Assembly (NCBI GenBank): GCA_041625575.1
Contig: JBFJTG010000020.1
Location: 1-34,812 of the forward strand
Reading direction: 5' to 3'
Source: Litorivivens sp041625575
Lineage (GTDB): Bacteria > Pseudomonadota > Gammaproteobacteria > Pseudomonadales > Spongiibacteraceae
Length of the DNA: 34,812 nt
The position numbers and the translations under genes were made by a program. Each line of letters begins with the position of its first letter. Position 1 is the first letter of the stretch. The notes below the pieces were generated by a model. It made no database searches and was not told the DNA's origin. It worked only from the letters and a program-made list of their open reading frames with translations. Below are positions 1 through 7,716 of this stretch, piece after piece.

Positions 1-156
1 GTGAGTGGTCGTGTGAGTGGTCGTGTGAGTGGTCGTGTGAGTGGTCGTGTGAGTGGTCGTGTGAGTGGTCGTGTGAGTGGTCGTGTGAGTGGTCGTGTGA
101 GTGGTCGTGTGAGTGGTCGTGCGAGTGACTGTGTGAGTGATCGTGAGAGTGCTGCG
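1..156 (-). repeat. 12-bp coding minisatellite encoding the HypB His-rich domain
   Basis: Positions 1-120 are ten identical copies of a 12-bp unit (plus-strand GTGAGTGGTCGT), followed by two to three degenerate copies to about 156. The minus strand translates the unit as Asp-His-Ser-His in the hypB frame. The array runs off the left edge, so the copy number is a minimum. The period is a multiple of 3, so unit gain or loss keeps the frame. Confidence 0.95.
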
Positions 157-217
157 GCATAGGCTTGCCGTCTATCTGTGTTGTCGCGCCGTCAGAGCAG
201 CCGCATACGGTGCACAT
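1..217 (-). CDS. hypB: HypB, Ni-binding GTPase, N-terminal part (cut by window edge)
   Basis: The minus strand from 217 reads MCTVCGC, the conserved N-terminal nickel site of HypB (Cys2, Cys5, Cys7). A short linker follows, then an uninterrupted stretch in which every second residue from 23 to 71 is His (25 His in 50 residues), mostly DHSH units. The GTPase domain lies beyond the left edge. An AGGAG ribosome binding site ends 7 nt before the ATG, and the hypA stop is 10 bp upstream, so hypA-hypB are coupled as in most hyp operons. HypB is the GTP-dependent nickel-delivery partner of HypA; His-rich N-termini in the family store or bind Ni. The repeat is extreme in regularity at DNA level. Identification is firm although only 72 codons are visible. 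Confidence 0.93.
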   Translation of the reverse strand, partial: MCTVCGCSDGATTQIDGKPMPQHSHDHSHSHSHDHSHDHSHDHSHDHSHDHSHDHSHDHSHDHSHDHSHDHS

Positions 218-227
218 TGTTGTTCTC

Positions 228-557
228 CTAAGCCAGTTCTATTTCGTGAATTAGCAACTCGTCGCCCGCTATACATTTAAGTTGTCGCGAGCCGCAGGCG
301 CAAGTACCAAAGGGTCTTGGGCTGAGAAACCTGTTATTGCATTCGGTGCATTCCAGCTCGCCTGCAACTGGCAGTATGTCCAGCGCGGCATGTTCCAATA
401 CAGTTCCTTTGGTACAACTATCGAAGCAAAAGTGCAGCGCGTCAGGCAGCACGGCGCTAAACTCGCCTATTTTAAGACTGACGCGAATAACCGGCCGGGC
501 CCCGGCTTCTTCAGCGACTATGCTGACGATGTTACGCGTAATGCCCAGTTCGTGCAT
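228..557 (-). CDS. hypA: HypA, hydrogenase nickel insertion protein
   Basis: This 109-aa protein starts MHELGIT, the family's Ni-binding N-terminus (His2, Glu3), which fixes the start at 557 rather than at an in-frame codon 34 residues upstream. HypA delivers nickel with HypB to the hydrogenase large-subunit precursor. The zinc domain has Cys70-x2-Cys73, a 12-residue spacer, then Cys86-x-Cys88: the second knuckle is CxC, not the usual CxxC, with another Cys at 95. The start lies 5 bp after the stop of the 341-aa gene upstream and hypB follows 10 bp downstream. Length is slightly below the usual 113-118 residues. Confidence 0.95.
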   Translation of the reverse strand: MHELGITRNIVSIVAEEAGARPVIRVSLKIGEFSAVLPDALHFCFDSCTKGTVLEHAALDILPVAGELECTECNNRFLSPRPFGTCACGSRQLKCIAGDELLIHEIELA

Positions 558-562
558 GCTGG

Positions 563-1588
563 CTAGAGTTTCCACAGCCGACAGTACCAATGGGCTTCCA
601 CCGGCAGCGGCAATGCGGGCAGGTCGCACCATTTGCGTTTGGGAAGATAGTAAATGCATTCCTGGCAGCGTAGCACCATGTCGCCATCTTCCATACTGCC
701 CTGATCACCCAGAGTTTGGTTGGCGAAACCACCGATTTCCAACAACGGCAACAACTCCTGTTGTCCAACCGCCTCAAGTTCATTAACGACGGCCTGCCAG
801 GCCCGGTCGTTTTCCGGAAGGCTGGTATCGGTAATGATGCCGCTTTCCAAAATCAGCCCAATCTGATGCCGGACGATGTTGTCAGCGATGTCGCGGGCGT
901 GTGTGCTTAGTGAAGTGTAATTGTGATTTTTGCTGGCGATCAGTGCAAGCACATAGTTGGTGTAAAACGGCACTGATTTGGCGTAGAGTAGCGCAGCGTC
1001 AGACTCCATAATAAGTGCTGTCGAGGTATGGCTTGCATGGCTTCCAATAAACCTCTGCCCTAACTCAGTTAGTGTATTGTGAGTTGCAAAAGCGCGTAAT
1101 GCGTCTATTTGCTTATTGCTAACAACTACCTTGGTTAGGCCATCATCGACCAGTTTTTCAATATCTGCAGACGTTAATCGAATGGCACTGCTGGCCGCCG
1201 GTAGGGTGGCCGCCGAGGGGCTAGCGAGCCAGTCTACACAGTTTGAAAGAGTCAGCTTCTCACCGTGCACGATGGTTAATGCCTCTGACGAAGTGCGGCC
1301 TATGCCCAGCGTTGTGCTGTTTGATTTCCACGCAAGTCGCCGGATAATTGCGTCATTGTCGGTCGATAACTCTTTGTCGCCTTCGTGGTGCAATAGCAGT
1401 TCATTGAGAGCGTTTAGCAGGGCCTTTGCCGTTCCGGGGATTGAGTTTTCGAGGGCCAGACTTTCTTCGGGCTTGTCGAGTCGGAATAATCTGCTTGCAT
1501 AAAGTCTGGAGTCGCTCTTTGTCGACTGCTCAATAATGCCGCTAATGACAGGGTCGGCTAGATCGATACCTTGAATTTTCTTGTCCAT
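563..1588 (-). CDS. Hydrogenase-operon protein with C-terminal HiPIP-like four-Cys motif
   Basis: The 341-aa protein has no signal peptide. I do not recognise residues 1-300, which look soluble and mostly helical. The last 38 residues carry Cys308-x2-Cys311-x9-Cys321-x14-Cys336 with aromatic neighbours (WCDLP, WYCRLW). This resembles the cluster-binding segment of high-potential iron-sulfur proteins, where the last Cys typically follows an aromatic residue. Inference: the tail may hold a [4Fe-4S] cluster and pass electrons from, or help mature, the group 2a hydrogenase. It lies between hypE (24-bp gap) and hypA (5-bp gap), so it is co-expressed with the maturation genes. A zinc or structural site is the alternative. 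An AGGCG element precedes the ATG. Confidence 0.8.
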   Translation of the reverse strand: MDKKIQGIDLADPVISGIIEQSTKSDSRLYASRLFRLDKPEESLALENSIPGTAKALLNALNELLLHHEGDKELSTDNDAIIRRLAWKSNSTTLGIGRTSSEALTIVHGEKLTLSNCVDWLASPSAATLPAASSAIRLTSADIEKLVDDGLTKVVVSNKQIDALRAFATHNTLTELGQRFIGSHASHTSTALIMESDAALLYAKSVPFYTNYVLALIASKNHNYTSLSTHARDIADNIVRHQIGLILESGIITDTSLPENDRAWQAVVNELEAVGQQELLPLLEIGGFANQTLGDQGSMEDGDMVLRCQECIYYLPKRKWCDLPALPLPVEAHWYCRLWKL

Positions 1589-1612
1589 GATAGCGCCTGA
1601 TTCGTTAGTTTT

Positions 1613-2641
1613 TTAACAGATGCGGGGCAACAATTCGCCACTGGGCATATCCAATGTTCTCTCACCGCCGAATAGCGTCTTGATCGCTACCATGCCGTGG
1701 TGTTCTTCGGTAAGTCTACCAATGATGGCTGCTTGCGCTGACTCCGGAATTTCCCGCAAGGCGGCGAGCGCGGCAGCACTGGATGCTGCCGGAATCACAG
1801 CGATGAACGTCCCCTCATTCGCCAGCCACAAGGGGTCGAATCCGAGCAGCTCGCAGGTGCTTCGAACAGCCTGCCTTACCGGCAATTGGGCTTCATCAAG
1901 AATTGCCCCCAAGTTCGCTTCCGCAGCGATTTCATTAACGACGGTGGCGACTCCGCCACGCGTTGCATCGCGGATGAAGCGGGTATTCGGGCAGGCTGAC
2001 AACAGGGCTTGAACCATTTGGTGGATGGGGCGGCAGTCGCTCTTCACCTGACTCTCCAGCCGTAAATCCTCTCGAGCGCAGAGGATGGCAGCGCCATGAT
2101 CGCCCAGGTAGCCACTCACAATGATCTGGTCGCCAGCCACAATGCTGCCGGCGCCAAGTTTAATCTCGCCCGGAATCGAGCCAATTCCGGCGGTGTTAAT
2201 ATAGAGTCCATCGGCTGCGCCGCGGGGTACAACCTTTGTATCGCCAGTAATAATGGCAACGCCAGCCGCGTCGGCGGCCTGACGCATCGAGGTCAGAATC
2301 TCTTTCAATTCTGTGAACGCTAATCCTTCTTCAATAATCAGGCTGCAGGATAAAAATCTAGGTATGGCTCCGGAGCACGCCAAGTCGTTGACGGTGCCAT
2401 TCACAGCGAGGCTACCGATGTCGCCGCCAGCAAATTGTCGGGGCGATACGGTATAAGAGTCGGTGGTGAAGGCCAGCGCTTCGCCCTGAGGCGTAATTGC
2501 CGAAGACGCAATTGTGGCAGCGTCGGCGTTCTGGTGCTGACCGTTATTGAGGATAGGCAAGATGGTGTCCTGCAATAGCTTCTGCATGTCGCGCCCGCCA
2601 CTACCCTGTGACACGCTTATCTTGGCTTCTGAGTTCACCAT
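1613..2641 (-). CDS. hypE: HypE, carbamoyl-phosphate-derived cyanide synthase
   Basis: A 342-aa PurM/AIR-synthase-fold protein that dehydrates a thiocarboxamide on its own C-terminal Cys to thiocyanate, the CN source for the NiFe site. The C-terminus is the expected PRIC with terminal Cys342. Early SQGSGGRD and the DATRGG segment are family ATP-site features. I chose the ATG at 2641, which gives the family-typical length and a 4-bp gap after hypD; a GTG at 2689 in the same frame would overlap hypD by 44 bp and adds residues not typical of HypE. Partner of HypF (carbamoylation) and HypCD (CN acceptor), all in the same operon. Confidence 0.96.
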   Translation of the reverse strand: MVNSEAKISVSQGSGGRDMQKLLQDTILPILNNGQHQNADAATIASSAITPQGEALAFTTDSYTVSPRQFAGGDIGSLAVNGTVNDLACSGAIPRFLSCSLIIEEGLAFTELKEILTSMRQAADAAGVAIITGDTKVVPRGAADGLYINTAGIGSIPGEIKLGAGSIVAGDQIIVSGYLGDHGAAILCAREDLRLESQVKSDCRPIHQMVQALLSACPNTRFIRDATRGGVATVVNEIAAEANLGAILDEAQLPVRQAVRSTCELLGFDPLWLANEGTFIAVIPAASSAAALAALREIPESAQAAIIGRLTEEHHGMVAIKTLFGGERTLDMPSGELLPRIC

Positions 2642-2645
2642 GTGG

Positions 2646-3776
2646 CTAACTAACCCGTCTGTCGTAATTGTAGTAGGCTGCGCAGGCACCTTCGGATGAC
2701 ACCATCAAGGCACCGAGCGGCGTCTGCGGCGTGCACTGACTACCGTAAACCTTGCATTGTGTCGGCTTAATTACTCCCTTCAACACCTCCCCACACTGGC
2801 ACGAACTCGGGTCGGCAATGCTGGCTTTACGCAGGGCGAAGCGATTTTCAGCATCGAAGTCGGCAAAGCTCTCGTTTAGACGCAAGCCGGAATGGTCGAT
2901 GGAACCCAGACCGCGCCACTCGAAATAGTCGCGCAGTGCAAAAACCTGGCCTATCGCTTCGAGCGCCTCAAGGTTGCCATCTTCTCTAACAACGCGCGTA
3001 TATTGGTTTTCGAGCGTGGCGGTTTTTCCTTGTAGCTGCTTGAGAATCATGTGAACGGATTGAAGGATATCCAAAGGTTCGAAGCCGGAAACGACAAAGG
3101 GCAAGCCGTAGCGTTGCGGAACAAAGTCGAAGACTTTAGTGCCGATGATCATGCTGGCATGGCCAGGTCCAAGAAAACCGTCGAGGCGCATATCGGGGGA
3201 ATCCAATATGGCCTTGATGGTCGACACGATGGTGATGTGATTGCAGAAAACGGAAAAGTTTTTTATTCCGGACTGTTTGGCTTCCAGCAGCGTTAAGGCC
3301 GTGCCCGGAAGGGTAGTCTCAAAGCCAAGGGCAAAGAAAACGACTTGTTTCTCAGGATTCTCACGCGCAATAGTGAGGGCATCGGCGGGCGAATACACAC
3401 TGCGCACGTCTGCGCCGGCGGCGCGCGCATTGAGTAAACTCCCTTTGGATCCCGGCACGCGCAGAGCGTCGCCAAAACTGCATAAAATTACGCCGGGGTG
3501 ATTGGCTATATCAATGCAATCATCGATTACCCCTTGGGGTAGTACGCAGACGGGACAGCCTGGTCCGTGCACAAATTCGATGGAGTCCGGTAACAGTTTG
3601 TGCAGTCCGAAACGAAAAATGCTGTGAGTGTGTCCGCCGCAGACCTCCATAATTTGCAGGGGTCGTTTGCGTTGCAGCATCAAATCATCGGCGTCACGGC
3701 GAATCGCTTGCACGGCTTGTTTGGCAAGCGCCGGGTCGCGAAATTCGTCAATGAGCTTTAGTGTTTGTTCGTTCAT
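2646..3776 (-). CDS. hypD: HypD, Fe(CN)2CO scaffold iron-sulfur protein
   Basis: The 376-aa HypD carries VCGGHTH around Cys46, HGPGCPVC (Cys74, Cys77), and the C-terminal cysteine set Cys326, Cys328, Cys341, Cys348 and Cys365 that binds a [4Fe-4S] cluster in this family. With HypC it forms the scaffold on which Fe receives CN and CO. The start at 3776 makes an ATGA overlap with the SIS-domain gene upstream; the open frame extends 17 codons further, but the MNEQTLKLIDEFRD start matches family N-termini. Followed by hypE after 4 bp. Confidence 0.97.
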   Translation of the reverse strand: MNEQTLKLIDEFRDPALAKQAVQAIRRDADDLMLQRKRPLQIMEVCGGHTHSIFRFGLHKLLPDSIEFVHGPGCPVCVLPQGVIDDCIDIANHPGVILCSFGDALRVPGSKGSLLNARAAGADVRSVYSPADALTIARENPEKQVVFFALGFETTLPGTALTLLEAKQSGIKNFSVFCNHITIVSTIKAILDSPDMRLDGFLGPGHASMIIGTKVFDFVPQRYGLPFVVSGFEPLDILQSVHMILKQLQGKTATLENQYTRVVREDGNLEALEAIGQVFALRDYFEWRGLGSIDHSGLRLNESFADFDAENRFALRKASIADPSSCQCGEVLKGVIKPTQCKVYGSQCTPQTPLGALMVSSEGACAAYYNYDRRVS

Positions 3777-4438
3777 CGTCTTGCTGCCATGAGCGTATGC
3801 ACCAGATCCCACAGTATGTGGTAGCACGCTACGTGGGTTTCCTGAATTCGGTGAATATTGTTTGTAGCAACAATGAGGCAGTGATCAATCTCACTGTGCC
3901 CGGCAATCCTGCCGCCGTCCCCCCCTAGCAATGCAATACAGAGCATGCCGCGTTCACGTGCAGCCTTGAAGGCCGACATAAGATTTTCAGAATTGCCGCT
4001 GGTCGACAGGCCGAACAGGGCATCACCTTTCTGGCCAAGGGCAATTACCTGCCGCTGAAAAACCTGCTCATAGCCGACATCGTTGCCGACCGCCGTGAGC
4101 ATGGCAATATCGGCGCTCAGGTTTATGGCGGGCAGGGCCGGCCGACCAGTGCTGACAGGATGGTTAAACTCAACGGTCAAATGGGCGGCGTCGCAACTTG
4201 AACCACCATTGCCCATGCAGAGCAATTTTCCGTTTTGCAGAAAGACATTCGCGAGCGCCGCCGCCGTGTCTATTAATGTTTCGCTGTGCTCGGTAAAAAA
4301 GCGTTGGCGAATCGCGATGCTGTCGTCGTTTTTACGTTGAATCGCATCCAAAAGCTCGCCGCGATCGGGTAAGTTAGCGTTTTTACCCGATAGGTGGGGG
4401 TAGAGTGATTTCAGGGTGTCGTGGTGATTGTCTGTCAT
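3773..4438 (-). CDS. SIS-domain phosphoheptose isomerase-like (GmhA family) protein
   Basis: A 221-aa SIS-fold sugar-phosphate isomerase relative of GmhA. Visible motifs are GNGGSSCDAAH with a following VEF (the Glu position used in catalysis by GmhA), LSTSGNSENL for phosphate binding, and IQETH near the C-terminus, matching the GmhA catalytic His. The residues needed for sedoheptulose-7-phosphate isomerisation therefore appear kept. It overlaps hypC by 4 bp upstream and hypD by 4 bp downstream, placing it inside the Fe(CN)2CO assembly cassette; related genes occur between hypC and hypD in some actinobacterial hydrogenase clusters. Its role in hydrogenase maturation is unknown. No LPS heptose genes are nearby, which argues against a simple envelope role. 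Confidence 0.88.
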   Translation of the reverse strand: MTDNHHDTLKSLYPHLSGKNANLPDRGELLDAIQRKNDDSIAIRQRFFTEHSETLIDTAAALANVFLQNGKLLCMGNGGSSCDAAHLTVEFNHPVSTGRPALPAINLSADIAMLTAVGNDVGYEQVFQRQVIALGQKGDALFGLSTSGNSENLMSAFKAARERGMLCIALLGGDGGRIAGHSEIDHCLIVATNNIHRIQETHVACYHILWDLVHTLMAARR

Positions 4439-4704
4439 TGCGCCTTACCCGTGATTTCCGTCGTGAGCTCTCCCAACTGTTGCAGCAGCTCCAGCGTTCT
4501 TGCAGCCTCACGCTCGTCGATCAGTGACATCGCAAAACCAACATGCACCAAAACCCATGCCCCCACGTATTCGTCGATGTGCTTATCTTTCGCGACAATG
4601 CAGGCAAGATTGATTTCACGGCATACTCCACCAACATCGACCATGCCCAATTTGTGTTGGCTATGGCTAATGGAAACGATTTTGCCCGGAATGCCTAAAC
4701 ACAT
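4435..4704 (-). CDS. hypC: HypC, hydrogenase assembly chaperone
   Basis: The 89-aa protein begins MCLGIPG, with the essential Cys2 that carries iron and contacts the large-subunit precursor, and contains the family segment VLVHVGFA followed by IDE. It forms the HypCD scaffold. The start overlaps the end of hypF by 10 bp and the stop overlaps the SIS gene by 4 bp, so translation of these genes is coupled. Length is typical. Confidence 0.97.
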   Translation of the reverse strand: MCLGIPGKIVSISHSQHKLGMVDVGGVCREINLACIVAKDKHIDEYVGAWVLVHVGFAMSLIDEREAARTLELLQQLGELTTEITGKAQ

Positions 4705-7073
4705 GTTGGCGTACTCTCTGCATATTGCTGTGTGTTTGTTGGCGAACGGCGGAGCTCTTGCGCTGCGACAATGCAGGTCTGTCCGAGTGCCAGACCGCCA
4801 TCGTTGGCTGGCACCTGCTTGTGGGTCAGCACCTCAAAACCGGCGTCGCTTAGGGCGCGCACACTTAAGGATTGCAGCAGGGCATTTTGAAATACACCGC
4901 CGCTCAGCGCGATGCTCCGTTCTTGCCAATGGGAGCTTCGTGAATACAGTGATTCAGAAACACGCAGAATCGCATTCGCCAGTGTATTGTGAAAGCGACG
5001 GGCAATAACAGCCGGTTCTAGCGAGCGGCGGATGTCGTTGCCGATGTCGAGCCACAGTCGGTGTGTTGAGAGTTCACTGGTGTAGGCGGTTGCAGAAAAT
5101 TCCAGAGTGTAGGATTCATTATCTTCACTCTTTTCTGCCAGTGCTTGCAGCCGCATTGCGGCTTCGCCCTCATAGCTGACTTCAGCAATGCCGAGGCAGG
5201 CAGCTACTGCATCGAACAGCCGCCCGATGGAGCTGGTGGCAGGGCAATTCAGGCCGGCCTCTATTTGCGCCGCTATGGTGTCCAGGGGTTTGTCTTTTAA
5301 TACCGCGAATAGGGTGCTCGCACTATCGTAGGTTTTTCTGTCCAGGTGCTTGTATAGCAGGGCGGCGAGGCTGCGCCAGGGCTGAAGGATTGCGCTTTCG
5401 CCACCGGCCAGAGCAAAAGATTGTAGCGAAGCCAGACGGGTGAAGCCGGTGTAATCCGCCAATAAAAATTCGCCGCCCCAGAGCGTTGTATCTTCACCCA
5501 GTCCGGTACCGTCAAAGCAGATACAGAGTATTGGCGGTGCAGACAAGGGACGACTATTGTCGGCAAGACAGGAGGCGGCGTGGGCATGGTGGTGCCACAC
5601 TTTGCGCTGCGTGAGTTGTTTTTCGGCGGCCATAACCCCGGACAGGCAGGAACTGTAGTAATCCGGGTGTTGGTCGCTGGCCAGAAGGGTCGGGGTCTTT
5701 TTGTGTAGGGCGCAGTGCGCGTCGATTTGTGATCGATAGTCGATTCGGGCCGCGGGGCTGTCGAGGTCGCCAATCCAGCCGGAAAGGAGGGCGTCCTGAC
5801 CGTCGGTGATGCAAATACTGTTTTTATGATGCCCGCCCAGTGCAAGTACGCTGGGCGCAGATTCAAATCCTTCGGGAAGACTAATAGGCAGTGGAGCGTA
5901 GCCGCGCGCGCGCCGAATGATTTGCGGCACGCCGTCGATGACCTGAGTTACTGAATCATCAATGCGATGTGCTATTCGGCGATTGTGCCAGAGCACAGCG
6001 ATACCCAGCTCTGCGCACAGGGCTTTCGCTTCCTCGGGATCGGTGATGGCCGGCCTGCCCGGGCGATTGGCGCTGCTAAGCACGATCGCAGTCGCGGTAT
6101 CCGAGAGGAGTAGGTGGTGCAGTGGCGAATGGGCCAGCATAATGCCGAGCCGATTCAAACCCGGTGCGAGGGATGGACTGAGGGTGTTGGGTCGTTGTTC
6201 CAAGAGCACGATAGGCGCGGCCGGAGAGCTAAGCAGCTTCGCTTCGGCCGGATCGATGTACGCCAATTTGCCGGCCTCATGAATATTGCCCACCATAATG
6301 GCGAGAGCTTTCGTTGGCCTGGCCTTTATCTTTCGCAGCCGGGCAATGGCCTCGCTATTGCTCGCATCGCAGCTGAGGTGGAAGCAACCGGTGCCCTGTA
6401 TTGCAATGATCCGGCCTTCGCGGATTTGCTGTGCCGCCAGTTTCAGAGCTTCCGAGCCGCGCGCTGCTTCCACATCACCTGTAGTGAAAAACAATTGCGG
6501 GCCGCAATCGGGGCAGGCATTGGGCTGGGCGTGGAATCTTCGGTCTTCGGGATTGTTATATTCGTGCTGGCAGCGCTCGCACAGGAGAAAATCGACGAGG
6601 GTTGTGTTGGCTCTATCCCATGGCAATTGCTCAATGACGCTGTATCGCGGGCCGCAGTCGGTACAGTTGGTAAAAGCATAGTGGTGACGGCGGTTGTTGG
6701 TGTTAAAAATATCGTCAACGCAGCGCGGGCAGCTAGCCCGATCGGGCATTAGGCGCTGTTGCTTGCTGCGGCCGTGACTAGGACCAACCTGAAAATCGCT
6801 GCGCGTTGCCTCAGTGCAATTTTGCCGGGCAATACGGTTTATCCGGGCGCCGGTGGGCGCTGAATTTTCGATGCAGGAAATTGCCTCGCGAAGATTTCTT
6901 GCCGTTCCCTGCCAATGAATTACAACATCGCTACCGCTGTTATAGACCCGACCGCTTAAGCCGTGCTTTTGCGACAGTCGGTAGATGAAGGGACGCATGC
7001 CGACGCCCTGAACAACACCCGACAAGCGCAGTTCAAGCGATTCCAGACCTTGCTCGATATCAGCTTCGCTCAC
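4695..7073 (-). CDS. hypF: HypF, carbamoyltransferase for NiFe cyanide ligands
   Basis: HypF makes carbamoyl-AMP from carbamoyl phosphate and transfers the carbamoyl group to HypE. Domains in order: acylphosphatase (GVVQGVGMRPF, about 10-100), two zinc-finger units (CPRC, CTDCGPRY, CERC, CPDCGP; about 110-190), YrdC-like domain (about 205-385), Kae1-like domain with VWHHHAHAASC (about 400-775). No ATG gives a family-like N-terminus. I start at the GTG at 7073, preceded by AGAGG at good spacing, giving 792 aa and a 67-bp gap after the NifU-domain gene; an in-frame start at 7247 would overlap that gene by over 100 bp. The end overlaps hypC by 10 bp. Confidence 0.95.
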   Translation of the reverse strand: MSEADIEQGLESLELRLSGVVQGVGMRPFIYRLSQKHGLSGRVYNSGSDVVIHWQGTARNLREAISCIENSAPTGARINRIARQNCTEATRSDFQVGPSHGRSKQQRLMPDRASCPRCVDDIFNTNNRRHHYAFTNCTDCGPRYSVIEQLPWDRANTTLVDFLLCERCQHEYNNPEDRRFHAQPNACPDCGPQLFFTTGDVEAARGSEALKLAAQQIREGRIIAIQGTGCFHLSCDASNSEAIARLRKIKARPTKALAIMVGNIHEAGKLAYIDPAEAKLLSSPAAPIVLLEQRPNTLSPSLAPGLNRLGIMLAHSPLHHLLLSDTATAIVLSSANRPGRPAITDPEEAKALCAELGIAVLWHNRRIAHRIDDSVTQVIDGVPQIIRRARGYAPLPISLPEGFESAPSVLALGGHHKNSICITDGQDALLSGWIGDLDSPAARIDYRSQIDAHCALHKKTPTLLASDQHPDYYSSCLSGVMAAEKQLTQRKVWHHHAHAASCLADNSRPLSAPPILCICFDGTGLGEDTTLWGGEFLLADYTGFTRLASLQSFALAGGESAILQPWRSLAALLYKHLDRKTYDSASTLFAVLKDKPLDTIAAQIEAGLNCPATSSIGRLFDAVAACLGIAEVSYEGEAAMRLQALAEKSEDNESYTLEFSATAYTSELSTHRLWLDIGNDIRRSLEPAVIARRFHNTLANAILRVSESLYSRSSHWQERSIALSGGVFQNALLQSLSVRALSDAGFEVLTHKQVPANDGGLALGQTCIVAAQELRRSPTNTQQYAESTPTCV

Positions 7074-7140
7074 CGTGTCCCTCTGTGATAATGCCTTGGG
7101 CAACCATTGAATGGGAGCCGATTCGTGCGCGGAATTCGGC

Positions 7141-7716
7141 TCATGCGCTTTCCTGAAGTGCTTGTTTGAGTTTCGCTTCGAAGGGGCTAAGCACCCGGAC
7201 GCTATCCGTGGCTGTAGAGCTGGCGTTCTGGCCCGGAGCAGTGACAATGTGTTCTATCCATGTGCAGCGTTCGCGGAGGGTTTTTTCGATTCCCTGTTTA
7301 AGGGTTATTTCTGATGAACCGCAACCATCGCAGGCACCGAGCAGTTGAATTTCCACCGTGTCATGACTGGGAATGGCCACCAATCTCACATCGCCGCCGT
7401 GCTGTTTGAGTTCCGGTTTTACCAGCTCCAGTGCCTCTAATACTTGCTCCTGAAGCGAAGGTTTTATCAGGCCGTGGCGCCTGAACATCGCATAGACCGA
7501 GGGTAAAGCACTGGCCTCCCTAAGTGCAGAGCTGCCCCTTTGACTCTTGGTCACTTCAGTGAGCAATTCCTGTAAACCCACTTTGTGGAAGGCTTCTACC
7601 GCGTCCTTCAGGGCATTGGCAAGTGCCGCGCCATTGGCGTCGAGCTGCTCGGCCTGTCGGGTGAGTTCATCAATACGAGCCGCAAGGTCTTCGGCGCTGT
7701 CAGGCGTGTTGGGCAT
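7141..7716 (-). CDS. NifU C-terminal (Nfu) domain protein of the hydrogenase operon
   Basis: A 191-aa protein. Residues 1-80 are helical and not recognised. Residues 85-160 form an Nfu domain with the Cys129-x2-Cys132 pair (ACDGCGSS) that binds a [4Fe-4S] cluster for delivery to apoproteins. Position next to the structural genes suggests cluster supply to the small subunit or to the HiPIP-like protein; this is inference. NifU-domain genes recur in group 2a hydrogenase clusters. The start overlaps the TPR gene by 17 bp; no other start gives a better fit. Confidence 0.9.
   Translation of the reverse strand: MPNTPDSAEDLAARIDELTRQAEQLDANGAALANALKDAVEAFHKVGLQELLTEVTKSQRGSSALREASALPSVYAMFRRHGLIKPSLQEQVLEALELVKPELKQHGGDVRLVAIPSHDTVEIQLLGACDGCGSSEITLKQGIEKTLRERCTWIEHIVTAPGQNASSTATDSVRVLSPFEAKLKQALQESA

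Noticed and set aside
1..162. Plus-strand open frame of VSGR repeats ending at 162, and the idea of a CRISPR or non-coding satellite
   Set aside because: The minus strand gives hypB with conserved MCTVCGC, an AGGAG site and DHSH repeats; units are 12 bp without spacers, so not CRISPR.
2642..2689. HypE start at GTG 2689
   Set aside because: It would overlap hypD by 44 bp; ATG 2641 gives the normal HypE length.
7074..7247. Longer HypF start at 7247
   Set aside because: It overlaps the NifU-domain gene by more than 100 bp and adds about 58 residues without family similarity; the GTG at 7073 has an AGAGG site.
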